DNA of 64,000 nt from contig OZ024931.1 in assembly GCA_964017235.1 (NCBI GenBank), forward strand, positions 118,989,530 through 119,053,529. The letters run 5' to 3'. Source of the stretch: Sabellastarte sp. h YS-2021 (taxonomy: Eukaryota > Annelida > Polychaeta > Sabellida > Sabellidae). Numbering within the stretch: the first letter of the stretch is position 1; the number at the start of each line of letters is the position of its first letter. The notes under the pieces were generated by a model. It did no database searches. It was not told the origin of the DNA and saw only the letters and a program-made list of their open reading frames with translations. The translations under genes were made by a program, and so were the position numbers. Below, piece by piece: positions 1 to 12,100 of the stretch.

Positions 1-165
1 AAATTATGTGAAAGACTTTGCTTCTTCATTCTGTTTACACATGTACATAATCTTTCTAATACATTGTAATGTAGTCATTTTCAATGTTTACATGTGGATA
101 TATTTTAGAACAAGTTTTATTTGTATTATTTGATTGAAATAATAATTGAATGACACCAATTGTGG
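1..165. other. Unassigned AT-rich sequence
   Basis: No ORF, RNA gene or recognisable repeat is seen. If the DECR2-like gene downstream has its 5' exons before base 1, this is intron sequence, which is inference. Confidence 0.4.
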
Positions 166-1375
166 TATTGTTTTCACCTATGGTGTCCGGATGGGCGGGC
201 GTTCGGGTGGGCGGCGGGAAAAAGTTTGTCCGGGCTGTATCTCAGAAACCGTAAGGTGTAGGAAGTTGATACGTGGTAGGGACATCGGTTAGGGAGTGTA
301 GGTGTGCAACGTCATGGTGTGACCTTGATTTGACCTTTGACCATGCCGCAGGGACCTTGAGTTTGAAACTCTTGTCTGGGCTATATCTCGGCAATCATAA
401 GCTGTAAGAAGTTGATACTTGGTAGGGACATTAATTAAGGGTTGTAGGTGTACAACGTCATGGTATGACCTTGATTTGACCTTCCTGAAGTGACCTTGAC
501 CTATAAAATCTTGTCTGGCCTATATCGTGGAAACCATAAGCTGTAGGAAGTTGATACTTGGTAGGGATATTGGTTAAGGGGTGTAGGTGTGCAAAGTCAT
601 GGTATGACCTTGATTTGACCTTTGACCTTCCTGAAGTGACCTTGACCTATAAAATCTTGTCTGGGCTATATCGTGGAAACCGTAAGGTGTAGGAAGTTGA
701 TACTATCGTGGAAACCGTAAGGTGTAGGAAGTTGATACTTGGTAGGGACAATGGTTGGGGGTTGTAGGTTTGCAACATCATGGTGTGACCTTGATTTGAC
801 ATTTGACCTTGTCATAGAGACTATGAGTTTTAAAATCTTGTCTGGGTTTATTTCTTTGATTCCATAAGGTGTAGAAGGTTGATACTTGGTAGGGACATTA
901 GGGGGTGTAGATGTGCATCATGGTGTGGCGTTTAACTTTGGCTCTACCAAAGTGTGTTCACCTGCCATATTTGAGAAATCTTTCTGTTATGACAAAGATA
1001 TATGGATTGCTGCAGCTGATTATTACATACACTTTTACATAATTGTGCTTTTTCCATTGACAGTTATTCTCCAATTAATAAATTTTACAGCTTCGTAATT
1101 TTTAGTGTACTGATTAATGCTGTCATTTAGCTATTGAATTGTCTTGTTTTAACACTTTATCTTTACATACATTTTCTTTCTCTTAGATGTTATTTTCTCT
1201 ATTTGAACATTATTTGGAGCTTTATATAACTGACATTGCCCTGAAATTATCAGCATCTTTGTAGTGTTTGTACACTACTTCTATATCTGATGGTGTTGAA
1301 ATTATTTCCCAAGGCTGTGAGGTACAGGCATCTCTGATGCTATTTTTATGGATGCAATAATGTTCATACTACAGT
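166..1375 (+). repeat. Family A repeat element: TGACCT-rich array plus tail
   Basis: The head has a TGTTTTCACC...GGTGTCCGG segment and a GC-rich stretch, then about five diverged units of roughly 135-150 bp, each with a core like AACCGTAAGGTGTAGGAAG (near 248, 391, 529, 678, 713, 864). Each unit carries several TGACCT hexamers. A non-repetitive tail (about 925-1375) follows. The same head, units and tail recur at 17560-18620, and units plus part of the tail at 59580-60720, so this is a dispersed element and not a local satellite. The tail includes a splice-acceptor-like pyrimidine tract and a short coding-like stretch (see findings). No transposase is seen, so a non-autonomous element is most likely. 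Confidence 0.75.
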
Positions 1376-1829
1376 TAGAGATATATATCACTAGAAAAGT
1401 GGATAAGTTTATAATCAACCCAGTTTCTATCTTTACTACAATTTATGTTTATGATACACTCAGTCCTTATGTCTGTGGTCTCTTCAGTATTTCTTAGAAT
1501 TTTCTTTCTTCCAAGTCAGTGAATGTACCCAACTAAAAGTACATCATGTAAAGTGTAAAAACAAAGTTTTTCATATTTTCAGAAATATGGGGTTACTTTC
1601 GTAAGACTATTACATCTTGTCTTCCGGAAAAAATTGGCAAATGACAAATGAAAACATTTGTTGGTTACAAGGAAAGTTACAATCTTAGTTTTAAAGATAG
1701 CTTCATGTTAAAAGTCATGAGTGATGACTCAGATAATAATACTGTGATTTATGCATCGTCTTGTGTTGAAAGTATTGGGAAATATTTTAAATTTTTTTGT
1801 TTCAAATAAATGTGTGATACTTGTACAGG

Positions 1830-2070
1830 CTGTTTAGCCTTGCTGAAGGCTCAGGTTTCTTTGCAGTTAGGGAACGTTTTCAGTTCAGATAATGGAGTTT
1901 CAGTTTCTATAATGTACTCATACATGTACTGACTTTTACAGCAACATACAGCTAAGAGAATACAGTTCTATCTCTTAACATGTATGAGTGCTTTATGAAT
2001 ACCAAATACCTGTGTACATGTTTCAAAAGATATCATGCAAATTTGAGCCTTAAGCAGGGCTACAGACTGT
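1830..2070. repeat. Dispersed SINE-like fragments
   Basis: The segment at about 1850-1935 is the reverse complement of about 40207-40310, next to a SINE. The segment at about 1990-2070 resembles 31500-31590. They are probably pieces of tRNA-related SINEs, but no complete head or tail is present here. Confidence 0.45.
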
Positions 2071-2117
2071 TCTAAGAATATGGCACTGTGCGTTTGTGTG
2101 GGTGTGTGTGTAGACTG

Positions 2118-2617
2118 GTGCATGGAAAAGTGCCCTCCTAGAAAAGTGCCCTCCTTTTGAGGGGCTGGAAAAGTGCCCTCCTATTCCTGAATGATACACC
2201 ATAAAATATTTTATAAGCATTTTAATAAGCATTTTGGGACATTAAAAGCACATCTATGTGACCACAAATATCCTAAAAAAGTCTAATGCAGTCTCCAACA
2301 CCTCTCAGGACCTCTAGCAGATTTAGCTATATCTTTAATCATGAAAGCCTGAGCAGCTTTTGGATTTCACATAAAGCACACTTCAAGATTTAACTGTACC
2401 TTTAATCATGAAAGCCGTAGCAGCTATTGAAATTCACAGAAAACACACTTTAAACTCTACCTTTAATCATGAAAACCTGAGCAGCTACTTTGTGATTAAA
2501 ACATTTTAAAGTAATTTCACAGTACATCATCTGAGAAAAGGAGGGCAGTTTTCCACCCATTCAAAATTGAAGGAGGGCAGTCTTCTACGAGGGCACCTTT
2601 CTAGGTGGGCACTTTCT
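2118..2617. mobile_element. 500-bp MITE with 9-bp target duplication, MULE-like
   Basis: A 9-bp direct repeat, TGTAGACTG, lies at 2109-2117 and 2618-2626. Inside it are imperfect inverted ends built from two or three iterations of a GAAAAGTGCCCTCC-like motif (left about 2124-2180, right about 2530-2617 in reverse complement). The middle holds about three copies of a 60-65-bp unit containing TAATCATGAAAGCC. A 9-bp duplication with long internally repeated terminal inverted repeats is typical of Mutator-like elements. There is no ORF, so it is non-autonomous. Superfamily is inferred from TSD length only. Confidence 0.65.
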
Positions 2618-2626
2618 TGTAGACTG

Positions 2627-3222
2627 TATTATAGATTTCCAAGAACTGTCTGGTCTGTCAATATTTGAAAATAATTGATCCCCAGAATTGTGTACATATT
2701 TTGTATTTTCATTTATTTGCAAGGCTTTGTTTAAACCTATTGTTTATTTTCATAATATAGAAAAAATAATTGTTTAAACTTGTACACCCTACACCAGTGA
2801 TTCTGCTAATCATAGTGCAATAAAGAAATTCTTAAAGTTATAAATCAGGTCAACTGTGTAATAGTAGTACTGACACTTGAATGATCAGAAACTGAATGTA
2901 AAGTTGGTATTTTTTTAAATGGATGTTTCCAATAGTAGTTTTTTAGAGGTTGAGTGTAAAGCATTGCCATTTAGCTTTCAAGGGGCATGATCTTTTCACG
3001 GAAAATAGTAAAAACTTGATTTCATTTACATGTTACATGTGAATAAACATTTTAGCTTCCATATCAAATATTACCAAACACTGATGGTAATTCAGTGATG
3101 GCCATCCACAAATGGTTACCAGCATTTACTGGCTGATTTTTTGGCATAAAAATCAAATAAATGTAACAACAAAAATATGTCTCAATAACCTAGTTCACAC
3201 AGTCTGAGTGGACAATGATTAT
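2627..3222. other. Unassigned AT-rich stretch
   Basis: Nothing recognisable: no ORF above background, no repeat shared with the rest of the window that I can see. It is probably intronic or intergenic. Confidence 0.4.
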
Positions 3223-5270
3223 TAAGCGTCCCGCAAGGGACACTTGTTTGTGTATGGGGGACCTTCAGGCTCCGCATTTTGTTTTCCTTATAACTCTGTA
3301 ACCGTTTGGCGGATTCTTTTCAAATTTGGCAGGTTTAGGCAGTAGCCTTGGGGAATTTTTTTGAATATGCTGCAGTGACATTTCAACCAATCAGAGAGGT
3401 CACATGACCAAAAATGTGTCCGGATGATAACTTGAAAGGAATTTTATCAATTCACCTGAAACTTGGCAAATACATTCATTCTACTAAAATCTAGAAATCA
3501 TTAGATTTTGGCATTGATTGGTTAAGAAATGGCCAAGTAATTAATGATTAATTAATCATTATGAATTTTCCAAATAAGGAAAACACAAAAATGCTTATAT
3601 CTCGAAAACCGTGCTAGATAGAGCGATTTCGACGAAATTTTTGACCCATAGGGTATCTGTGCAGAGTAGTTATCCCAATTTTTAAAAAAATTTTGTCTCG
3701 CCAAAAATGGCAGCCATTTTGAATTTTCAAATTTTTCGCAAAAATTGCAAAACACAAAAATGCTTATATCTCGAAAACCGTGCTAGATAGAGCGATTTCG
3801 TCAAAATATTTGACCCACAGGGTATCTGTGAAGACTACTTATCCCAATTTTGAAAAAAATTTTATCTCGCCAAAAATGGCGGCCATTTTGAATTTTCGAA
3901 TTTTTCGCAAAAATTGCAAAACATAAAAATGCTTATATCTCGAAAACCGTACTAGATGGAGCGATTTCGACGAAATTTTTGACCAACAGGGCATCTCTGC
4001 AGAGTAGCCATGCCTATTTTCAAAGAAATTTTGTCTCGCCAAAAATGGCGGCCATTTTGAATTTTCGAATTTTTCGCAAAAATTGCAAAACATAAAAATG
4101 CTTATATCTCGAAAACCGTGCTAGATAGAGCGATTTCGACGAAATTTTTTGACCCACAGGGTATCTCTGCTGAGTAGCCATGCCAATTTTCAAAAAAATT
4201 TTGTCTTGCCAAAAATGGTGGCCATTTTGAATTTTCGAATTTTTGCGCAAAAATTGCAAAACACAAAAATACTAATATCTCGAAAACCGTGCTACATAGA
4301 GCGATTTCGACGAAATTTTTGATCTTCAGGGTATCTCTGCAGAGCAGCTATCCCAAAGAGCTTTCACTCGGTGAAGTTTCAGACCTGTAGCTAATTATTC
4401 ACCTACTCAAAATGAGTAAATGCTAATTATCTCTAAAACTATTGCGGATACCCAATTTTTATCAAATACTCATTCATCTACTTTTGGGAGAGCTTTCACT
4501 TGGTGAAGTTTCAGACCCATAGCTAATTACTCACCTACTCAAAATGAGTAAATGCGAATTATCTCTAAAAGTATTGCAGATAGCCAATTTTTCTCAAATA
4601 ATTCATTCACCTACTTTTGGGAGAGCTTTCACTTGGTGAAGTTTCAGACCCATATCTAATTATTCACCTACTCAAAATGAGTAAACGTGAATTATCTCAT
4701 AATAGTGTTGCAGATAGCCAATTTTTCTCAAATAACTCATTCACCTACTTTTGGAAGAGCTTTCACACACGAAAATGAAAAATTGTGAATATCTCGGAAA
4801 AGCTATTTCTTCTCCTTTAATGCTCGGCGGGAGATACACACCGCGGCAGTGGTCTTGACAAAAATTTTTGTCTCCCCAAAAATGGTGGCCATTTTGAATT
4901 TTCAAAGTTTTTGCAAAACACAAAAATGCTTATATCTCGAAAACCGTGCTATATGGAGCGAACTCAACAAAATTTTGGACCTCCTGGGTATCTCTGCAGA
5001 GTAGTCATGCCAATTTTCAAAATATTTTTGTCTCGCCAAATATAGCGGACATTTTGAATTTTTGAATTTTTTGCAAAACACAAAAATGCTTATATCTTGA
5101 AAACCGTGCTAGATAGAGCAGACTGCGCTGACTTTGGTTGCAACAACAGTATAAGGCTAGAAACGAAGCATTTTCTTAATACTTTAGCACTCACCTTTGT
5201 ATCCTTTTCGGGACGTTTTGTTTTTGCTATGCAAAAAACATTATCTTTTTTTTTGCGAGCGATCCTCTAG
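3223..5270 (+). repeat. Family B element: 170-bp and 133-bp tandem arrays
   Basis: It begins with a small hairpin, GTCCC-GCAA-GGGAC (3228-3241). A first array of about 170-bp units is marked by CTTATATCTCGAAAACCGT near 3592, 3762, 3931, 4100 and 4270, and again near 4929 and 5089. It is interrupted by a second array of about 133-bp units, marked by GAGCTTTCACTTGGTGAAG near 4357, 4490, 4622 and 4757. Minus-strand ORFs of 60-84 codons in the 170-bp array are products of the repetition. The 133-bp unit also occurs near 7690-7950. No coding capacity is seen. Confidence 0.75.
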
Positions 5271-5309
5271 TTTTTACGTCACTTTCAACACTGTACAGGT
5301 CATATAACT

Positions 5310-5606
5310 ATGGGTAGTTTTGTGGGCAGAGGAAACCAGTACATACAGTTGGTCAAGGTTCTGTACTGTAAACTGCCGACCATCAGTAAACAACTACCAA
5401 ATTTCCCACATAAGGGTCAGGGTTGGAACTGCCTAGTTTTACAGGTGGAGGAAACCAGTGCATACTGCACTGTAAACCACCGGGCATCGGCAAGCAACTA
5501 CCAACTTTCCAACATGAAGCGCCTGGCCCGAGATTCGAACCGGCGGCCTCAGAGGTTGGAGGCAAGAACTCTAACCACTGTACCACCGAGCCCCCTCAGG
5601 TTGAGT
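5310..5606 (-). mobile_element. tRNA-derived SINE, minus strand
   Basis: On the minus strand the element starts with a tRNA-like head at about 5602-5518, with an A-box-like TGGTACAGTGGTTAGAG and a B-box-like GGTTCGAATCT. It continues into a body present twice (about 5510-5423 and 5410-5322) with the shared core ACAGTACAGAACC and TGTACTGGTTTCCTC. The same body occurs near 40360, 46780, 51900 and 52620. Duplication of the body is unusual and suggests a dimeric or nested copy. The short ORFs across it are not genes. Confidence 0.8.
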
Positions 5607-5944
5607 GGCCACACTCTTTATATAATTATATAATCTGGATGGGAACCAAAGATTGTAAAATTCAGTACAGTGAAACATAAGAAATGAGAAAAAGTGGTGT
5701 TCTAGTGAAAATTGTTTCAATTGAATTATATTTTAAGGGTTTCAGCTATATTCTCCAATCACAAATTTTATATCAGATATCATATGCAATTGTATTTATA
5801 TCTATTGAAGAGAAATGCATATTAATTTGAGGCTACCAGTCTTTCCGCATCAGACCAATTCCTGGGTGAAAAGATTTTAACACTTCTGGAGGTCCAAATG
5901 GGAAATTTCAGGGATTATTTCTTTTGCAATCAATGGGCGTCCGC

Positions 5945-8165
5945 AGAGATTTCTTGTTAGCGACCTACAGTCCACATTTCTTTCCGGATTTCTTTCATAT
6001 TTGGCAGGTGGCTTGATATGGTAGAGGACTCGCCACCCTATCTTTTTGGTAGGCTTTATGTCTAAATTAGGCCTGTGGTAGACAAAAATGTCTAAAATGT
6101 GGAATATTGCTTGTTAGCGACCTACAGTCCACATTTCTTTCCAGATTTCTTTCATATTTGGCAGGTGGCTTGGTATGCTAGAGGACTCGCCACCCTATCT
6201 TTTTGGTAGGCTTTATGTCTAAATTAGGCCTGTGGTAGACAAAAAAGTCTAAAAAGCATTAAAAGTCATGAAATCATGCACTAAATCACTTATAACTTGA
6301 AAAGTGTTGCATTTAGAGCATTTTGTTAAAATATGTTATTCAGCTACTTTTTTCATAGCTACAACATGGTGAGTAACTTGGGTGTCTGTCTCAATAGCTA
6401 AGTGAGTAATAGCTACTTTTGGGCTTTTCAGTAACTTCCATCATCAGTAAAATCACTTGTAACTTGAAAACTATTGCATTTACACAATTTTGTATAAATA
6501 TGTTATTCAGCTACTTTTGGGTCAGCTATAACATAGTAAAATTTCAGACCTGTAGCTCATGGCATAGCTGAGTAATAGCTACTTTTAGGTTATCACTGTT
6601 GAGTAAATTACTTATAACTTCAAAAGTATTACATTTAGAGTATTTTGTTTCAATATGTTATTCACCTATTTCGGAGTCAGCTATAACATAGTGAAGTTCC
6701 AGACCTGTGGCTCATTGCATAGCTGAGTAATAGCTACTTTGAAGTTCACACTGTTGAGTAAATCAGTTGTAATTGGAAAACTATTGCATTTACAGAAATT
6801 TGTGTAAATATGTTATTCAGCTACTTTTGGGTCAGCTATAACATAGTGAAATTACAGACCTGTAGCTCATGGCACAACTGTGCAATAGCTATTTTCAGGT
6901 ACTGACTGTTGAGTAAATGACTTGTAACTTGAAAAATATTACATTTGGAGTATTTTGTTAAAATATGTTGTTCACCTACTTTTGGGTCAGCTATAACATC
7001 GTGAAATTACAGACTTATAGCTCATGGCATAGCTGAGCAATAGCTATTTTCAGGTTCTCACTATTGAGTAAATCAGTTGTAACTTGAAAACTATTGCATT
7101 TACAGTATTTTGCTTAAATATGTTGTTCACCTAATTTTGGGTCAGCTATAACATAGAAAAAATTCAGACATGTAGCTCATTGCATAGCTGAGTAATAGCT
7201 ACTTTGAGGTTATCACTGTTGAGTAAATCAGTTATAACGTGAAAACTATTACATTTACAGTATTTTGTTTAAATATGTTATTCACATAATTTTTGGTCAG
7301 CTATAACAGAGTGAAATTGCAGACCTCTATGTCATGGCATAGCTTACCAATATCTACTTTCAGGTTCTCACTGTTGAGTAAATCATTGTATCCACTGGAT
7401 AGCCGCAGTGTGTAGAGAGATTTCACCATTACCGCTCTAACGAAAAAAAGTATTATAGCTAGCCTTCTCAAGTTTGCAAGGTATATTAGAGGGTGCACCA
7501 CAGTATTCTATTGGTAGGCTTTATGTCTAAATTAGGCCTCTGGCTAAATTACTTGCCTACTAAAAATGAGTAATTCTGCATTTTCTCTAAAAGTATTGCA
7601 GATTTAAATAGAGTAATTCTGCATTTTCTCTAAAAGTATTGCAGATTTAAATAAAGTAAATTTTTCTTAAATAACTCATTCACCTACTTTTGGGAGAGCT
7701 TTCACATGCTGAAGTTCCAGACCTGTAGGTAATTACTCACCTACTCAAAATGAGTAAATGCGAATTATCTCTAAAAGTATTGCAGATAGCCAATTCTTAT
7801 CAAATAACTCATTCATCTACTTTTGGGAGAGCTTTCACATGGTGAAGTTCCAGAGCCGTAGGTAATTACTCACCTACTGAAAATGAGTAAATTCGAGTTA
7901 TCTCTAGAATTATTGCAGATAGCCAGTATTTCTCAAATAACTCATTAATATGAAAACAACTTAGAGGAAGTCATGGGCTGCAAATCTTTTCATGTGGTCA
8001 GATTTCACCTTGGGCCCCTCCTGCTTATTATTGGTCCTAGAGGTTTGCAATGTGAAAACGACTTATAGGAAATCATGGGCTGCGAATCTTTTGATGTGGT
8101 CAGACTTCACCTTGGGCCCCTCCTACAGGGTCAAATAAGGGTAGCCAAACTTAAAAGTGCTTTCA
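5945..8165 (+). repeat. Family C composite repeat block
   Basis: It has three successive layers. A segment of about 155 bp starting TTGTTAGCGACCTACAG is present twice (about 5957 and 6111). Then come about eight units of roughly 135 bp (about 6280-7390), marked by TAACTTGAAAACTATTGCAT and CTATAACATAGTGAA. Then a few 133-bp units shared with family B (about 7550-7950) and two units of about 115 bp, shared with 14200-14760 (about 7950-8160). The layer order is largely repeated at 12410-14790, which argues for transposition of the whole composite. No ORF of note. Confidence 0.7.
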
Positions 8166-9119
8166 GCTTGCTTCTTAACGAAAAATGCTGTTTATCTTCT
8201 AAACTATGTTAGTTGGCCTTTGTCGGTGGATACATCCAGCATCTGGCCACAGATGCGTCTTTAGTCTAGTTAATAAAATATATTTCTTCTGAAGTTCTTG
8301 ACAAACACTAGTACAACTTTTGTCGGTTCACCGTCATCTATTAGTTCCGACGCGTCGACTCTAGTATTTCTTGGCGACTTACAGCACTAGTGCATACTAC
8401 ACACAGGTTTGATTGAATCTGCTTCAATCTGCTTCAAACCTCCCAATGAGGGTTATAATTTTGCCAGGTGAACCCAAGTACCAATTGCTCAGATTAATCT
8501 CCAATCTGCTTAAATCCAGATCAAACCAAGTAAATTTGACAGTCTGCGATCCAGGAATAACACTTTCATTTTGCGAACTTTGTATTCCTAGTGAGAAATC
8601 AATTTGCAATTTTCAGCCATTAGTCTTCCATGTCTGGTATATGGAAACAAGTACAAAATGTGGGAAAATATGTATGTGATAGAAGACTGTTTGCTACACT
8701 GACAGACTAAAAAGTTGTCAGTGGAAGTCTAATTACTTTGGCAGAAGAGGATGTTTTTGTTTCGGAAAAAAAAATCCTGTTAAATTTCACTTTAGGTAAA
8801 TTTAGAGGGCCTGTTTACTAGAATAAACATACAGAACAATGCTTAGATAAGGTGACCTTAGATCTAAGTAAGGAAGGTTTTTCATTTTAGTTTTTCTTGG
8901 ACTTAAAATCAAAGTTTAAGAAAGAAATGATCCAAGTATTGTAGAATACGGCCCCTGGTTGCTCAGGCTTTACATATACATAAATATATATATTTATGTC
9001 AAGATGTTCACTTTAGTATCAAATTTGATAGAGGAATGAGAGATTCTTTCCTTTAAATATAATACAAACCCATACACCCTTAATGAACCACAAACCTTTG
9101 TATCTATAATGTATTTTAG
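8166..9119. other. Probable DECR2-like intron, little recognisable
   Basis: No coding signal was found. It ends in a splice acceptor AG at 9118-9119. I looked for the preceding DECR2 exon (the region with the catalytic Lys) and did not find it. Confidence 0.45.
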
Positions 9120-12100
9120 ATGCACTGACCAAGCACATGGCAGTGGAGTGGGGGTCTGACCAGGTGAGGGTGGTGGGGCTGGCACCAGGACCAGTGGCTG
9201 AAACAGAGGGAATGAGGAAGCTTGGTAAGTCTCAATACACACTGAAGGTGACTTTAAACTCCATTATTGCATCCCCAAACAAAAGTTGTCAGGGGTACTC
9301 GGGTTTTAGTACTGTCACACAATCACCACAGAGATTTCCTTTCATACACAATAGCTTGAAAATATTTAGGTACACCTTTCAGATTTGATGTGTTTGTATA
9401 TATGTGTAAGACCATAGACTTACCTATTGTTTCGTGGCCCTGGTTTTGCACTACAAGACCAATGGAAGCCTAACGTTCACAATTGGGGTATATCTTTACA
9501 TTTGTACCTGGTACTCACATACAGAAGGTCAGATCATCCTATGGCTGATATACAAAACATATATAGATGTCGCCTGTAAGCATGCAGAAGTTTGACCTTT
9601 GATCTGTTTCTTCAAGGTCATGGCTGACCTTAAAACATTGGCCTATTGGCCTTTTTACTTCTTGTTTTTGCTTTTACATGCAATAACTCCAAAATTTTTT
9701 AGATAACCTTTCAAATTTTCTGTTTAGATATATAACAGGTAAGACTTCAGAGCATGTTATTTTGTGGCCTCGGCTTTCCACTAAAAGACCAATGGCGGCC
9801 CTCTAAAACTCAAATTTTTGATATTTCTACACATTTTGGCCAAGTACTCACATACAGAAGGACAGATCAACCTATGGCTGATGTATATCATACGTACATG
9901 TCCTCTGTATGCATGCACTTGTTTTGTGGCCTCATCCTTCCATTGGAAGATCAATGGAGGCCTTCTAAAGGTCAGTTTTGGGGTATTTCTTTACATTTTG
10001 GCCTAGTACTCACAGGACAGATCATCCTATGGCTGATGAAATAACACAAAAAATTTTCCTCTGTGTGCGTTCACTTTTGTTATGGCCTCTACCTTCCACT
10101 AGAAGACCAGTGGCGGCCTTCTAAACGTTAAATTTAGGGTATTCCTTCACATTTGGCCTATTACTCACAGAAGGACAGATATTGAGATATATAATGTGAT
10201 CTTTGACCTCTTTATTCAAGGTCATATCCGCCTTTATTCTGTATTTTTTGGATATTTTCATTTATCAGTAATTAATAAGTTATTGGGTTTTGAATGTTAA
10301 ATATACAGCAAATCATTGGTGGTTGTGAATCTTACATAAGGATCAGATTTCAAATTTGATACTGCTTCAGGGTCAAATTATGTTTACTTACAAAAGTAAA
10401 TGGCATTTGTCTTTCACCCCTGTTTCAAGATAAAACAGGGTTTGCATTTAAAAAGCCTTAGATGTCCTTTATTATTTCACCTAGGTGTTTGGCATGCACA
10501 AACATATCTTGGGTGTTATCACCATTCATTTCAGAATGTCTGAATTCTCTATACGTTAGATTATACCATGTCCCATCCGGAGATACACTCCCATTGGATT
10601 GATGCAATTTCTAGTTTGCATGGGAATTTCACATTTTCTTTATATAAATGACTTTTCAACTGTATATTATTGCAGGTGGTATAACAGGTTCAGTAAAGGA
10701 CTACAAGTTCCCTGAAATCCCAATCCAGAGGATGTCCAGTAAGGAGGAGATGGGTCATGCAGTCTTATTCCTGGCATCAGAGGCAGCACCCACTATCACT
10801 GGTAAACACATAAATCTTGTACATTTTTACTTTTTGACTAAATACGTTATACTCTGTTACCGAAAAATAAATTAAAATACAAAGATTATTGGAAACATTC
10901 AAAATATTATTTACTGGCTTTTGTACAGTAGACAGTAGATTCTGTATTACTAGACCATCTTATAGTCACACTGTTTAATTCTATTTACCCCAAACTTCTA
11001 CTTATACCAATAAAAATACTTTCCAGTGTTGTGAATTTAAATCTAGTTTCACTTATGCATAAATTGTACTCTTCAGAGTTCACTGTATAGTATTGATATG
11101 TTACAGGAGATGTATAATTATATTCCCAGACGAAAGTTGGGGACATATTGGTTTCATGTCAGTCGCGCCCCTGCCACCGCCGTGGTACGTTTTGACTTGT
11201 GTGCGCAATAACTCAAAAACGCTTCCACAGATTTCATTTAGACTTGGCATACACATGATTTGGGTCAGGAGAGGAACTCTATTGTAAGGTGACCTTAAAC
11301 TCCCAATAATAAAGAACTTATGGCCACCTTAAGGTCAGAAATTTGGCTTTTTGCCACCCTCTAGGTCACAGACTATGTTGCTTATCTGGCTCAAATTTTA
11401 CCTGGGAACACATTACTATATTCCCCTTACATATACCAAAAATCAAGACTTTATGTTAAGGTTAAAATTGTTTTGAGGCCCATAAAGATCATACTTGGAC
11501 ATTTTTTCGACATTTTTTCCCCAAATTTTCCCCTACCACTCAAAAGTGGTAGGTTTGACAAGTCTGTAACTGTAGCAGATATAACATCTACATGTACTCT
11601 AAGTGTGTGAAAAATTTTAAGTCTGTAAATTTAATTTTAAGGTCATCTTAATGTCTCTAAATTGCCCACAGAGACACAATTGATGGACTTTTTGCCACTT
11701 TGAAGGCTTATAGCTGTCAAACGATGCAACTGATACAGGTGAAATCTCATCTGAGAATATATGATTATGTTCTGTTTACATGTGAGAAAAATCAAAGCTT
11801 TAAATAGACCTTTAACTTGTGTATGAGGACCATAAACACTCACCCTTTTTATGACATTTTCAACATATTTGGTCCTGTAGCCTAGAAATGTTAAGTCTGA
11901 CAAGTCTCTAACTGTAGAAGATATAACTTCTACATGAAATCTTTGTATGTCAAAAATTTTATATCTGTAACTTTAATTAAGGTCACCTTAAGGTCTCTTA
12001 AATGCCCACAGACCCCCAATTTATTGACTTTTTACCACTTTTTATGTCAGCTGACTTGTCAGTCAGCTGACATTATGTCATCACTCTGCGGCGTGGGCGT

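Noticed and set aside
3552-4259. Several overlapping minus-strand ORFs with FCEKFENSKW-like repeats
   Set aside because: They come from the 170-bp tandem array; the repeated peptide reflects repetition of DNA.
5518-5602. Possible functional tRNA gene on the minus strand
   Set aside because: A and B boxes are present, but the cloverleaf is not convincing and the sequence continues into a SINE body.
3223-8165. Possible CRISPR array
   Set aside because: Units are 115-170 bp and diverged throughout, without short constant repeats and variable spacers. The genome is eukaryotic.
8413-8679. 88-codon ORF as a possible upstream DECR2 exon
   Set aside because: Translation has no short-chain dehydrogenase motif and the splice phase needed at 9120 is not met.
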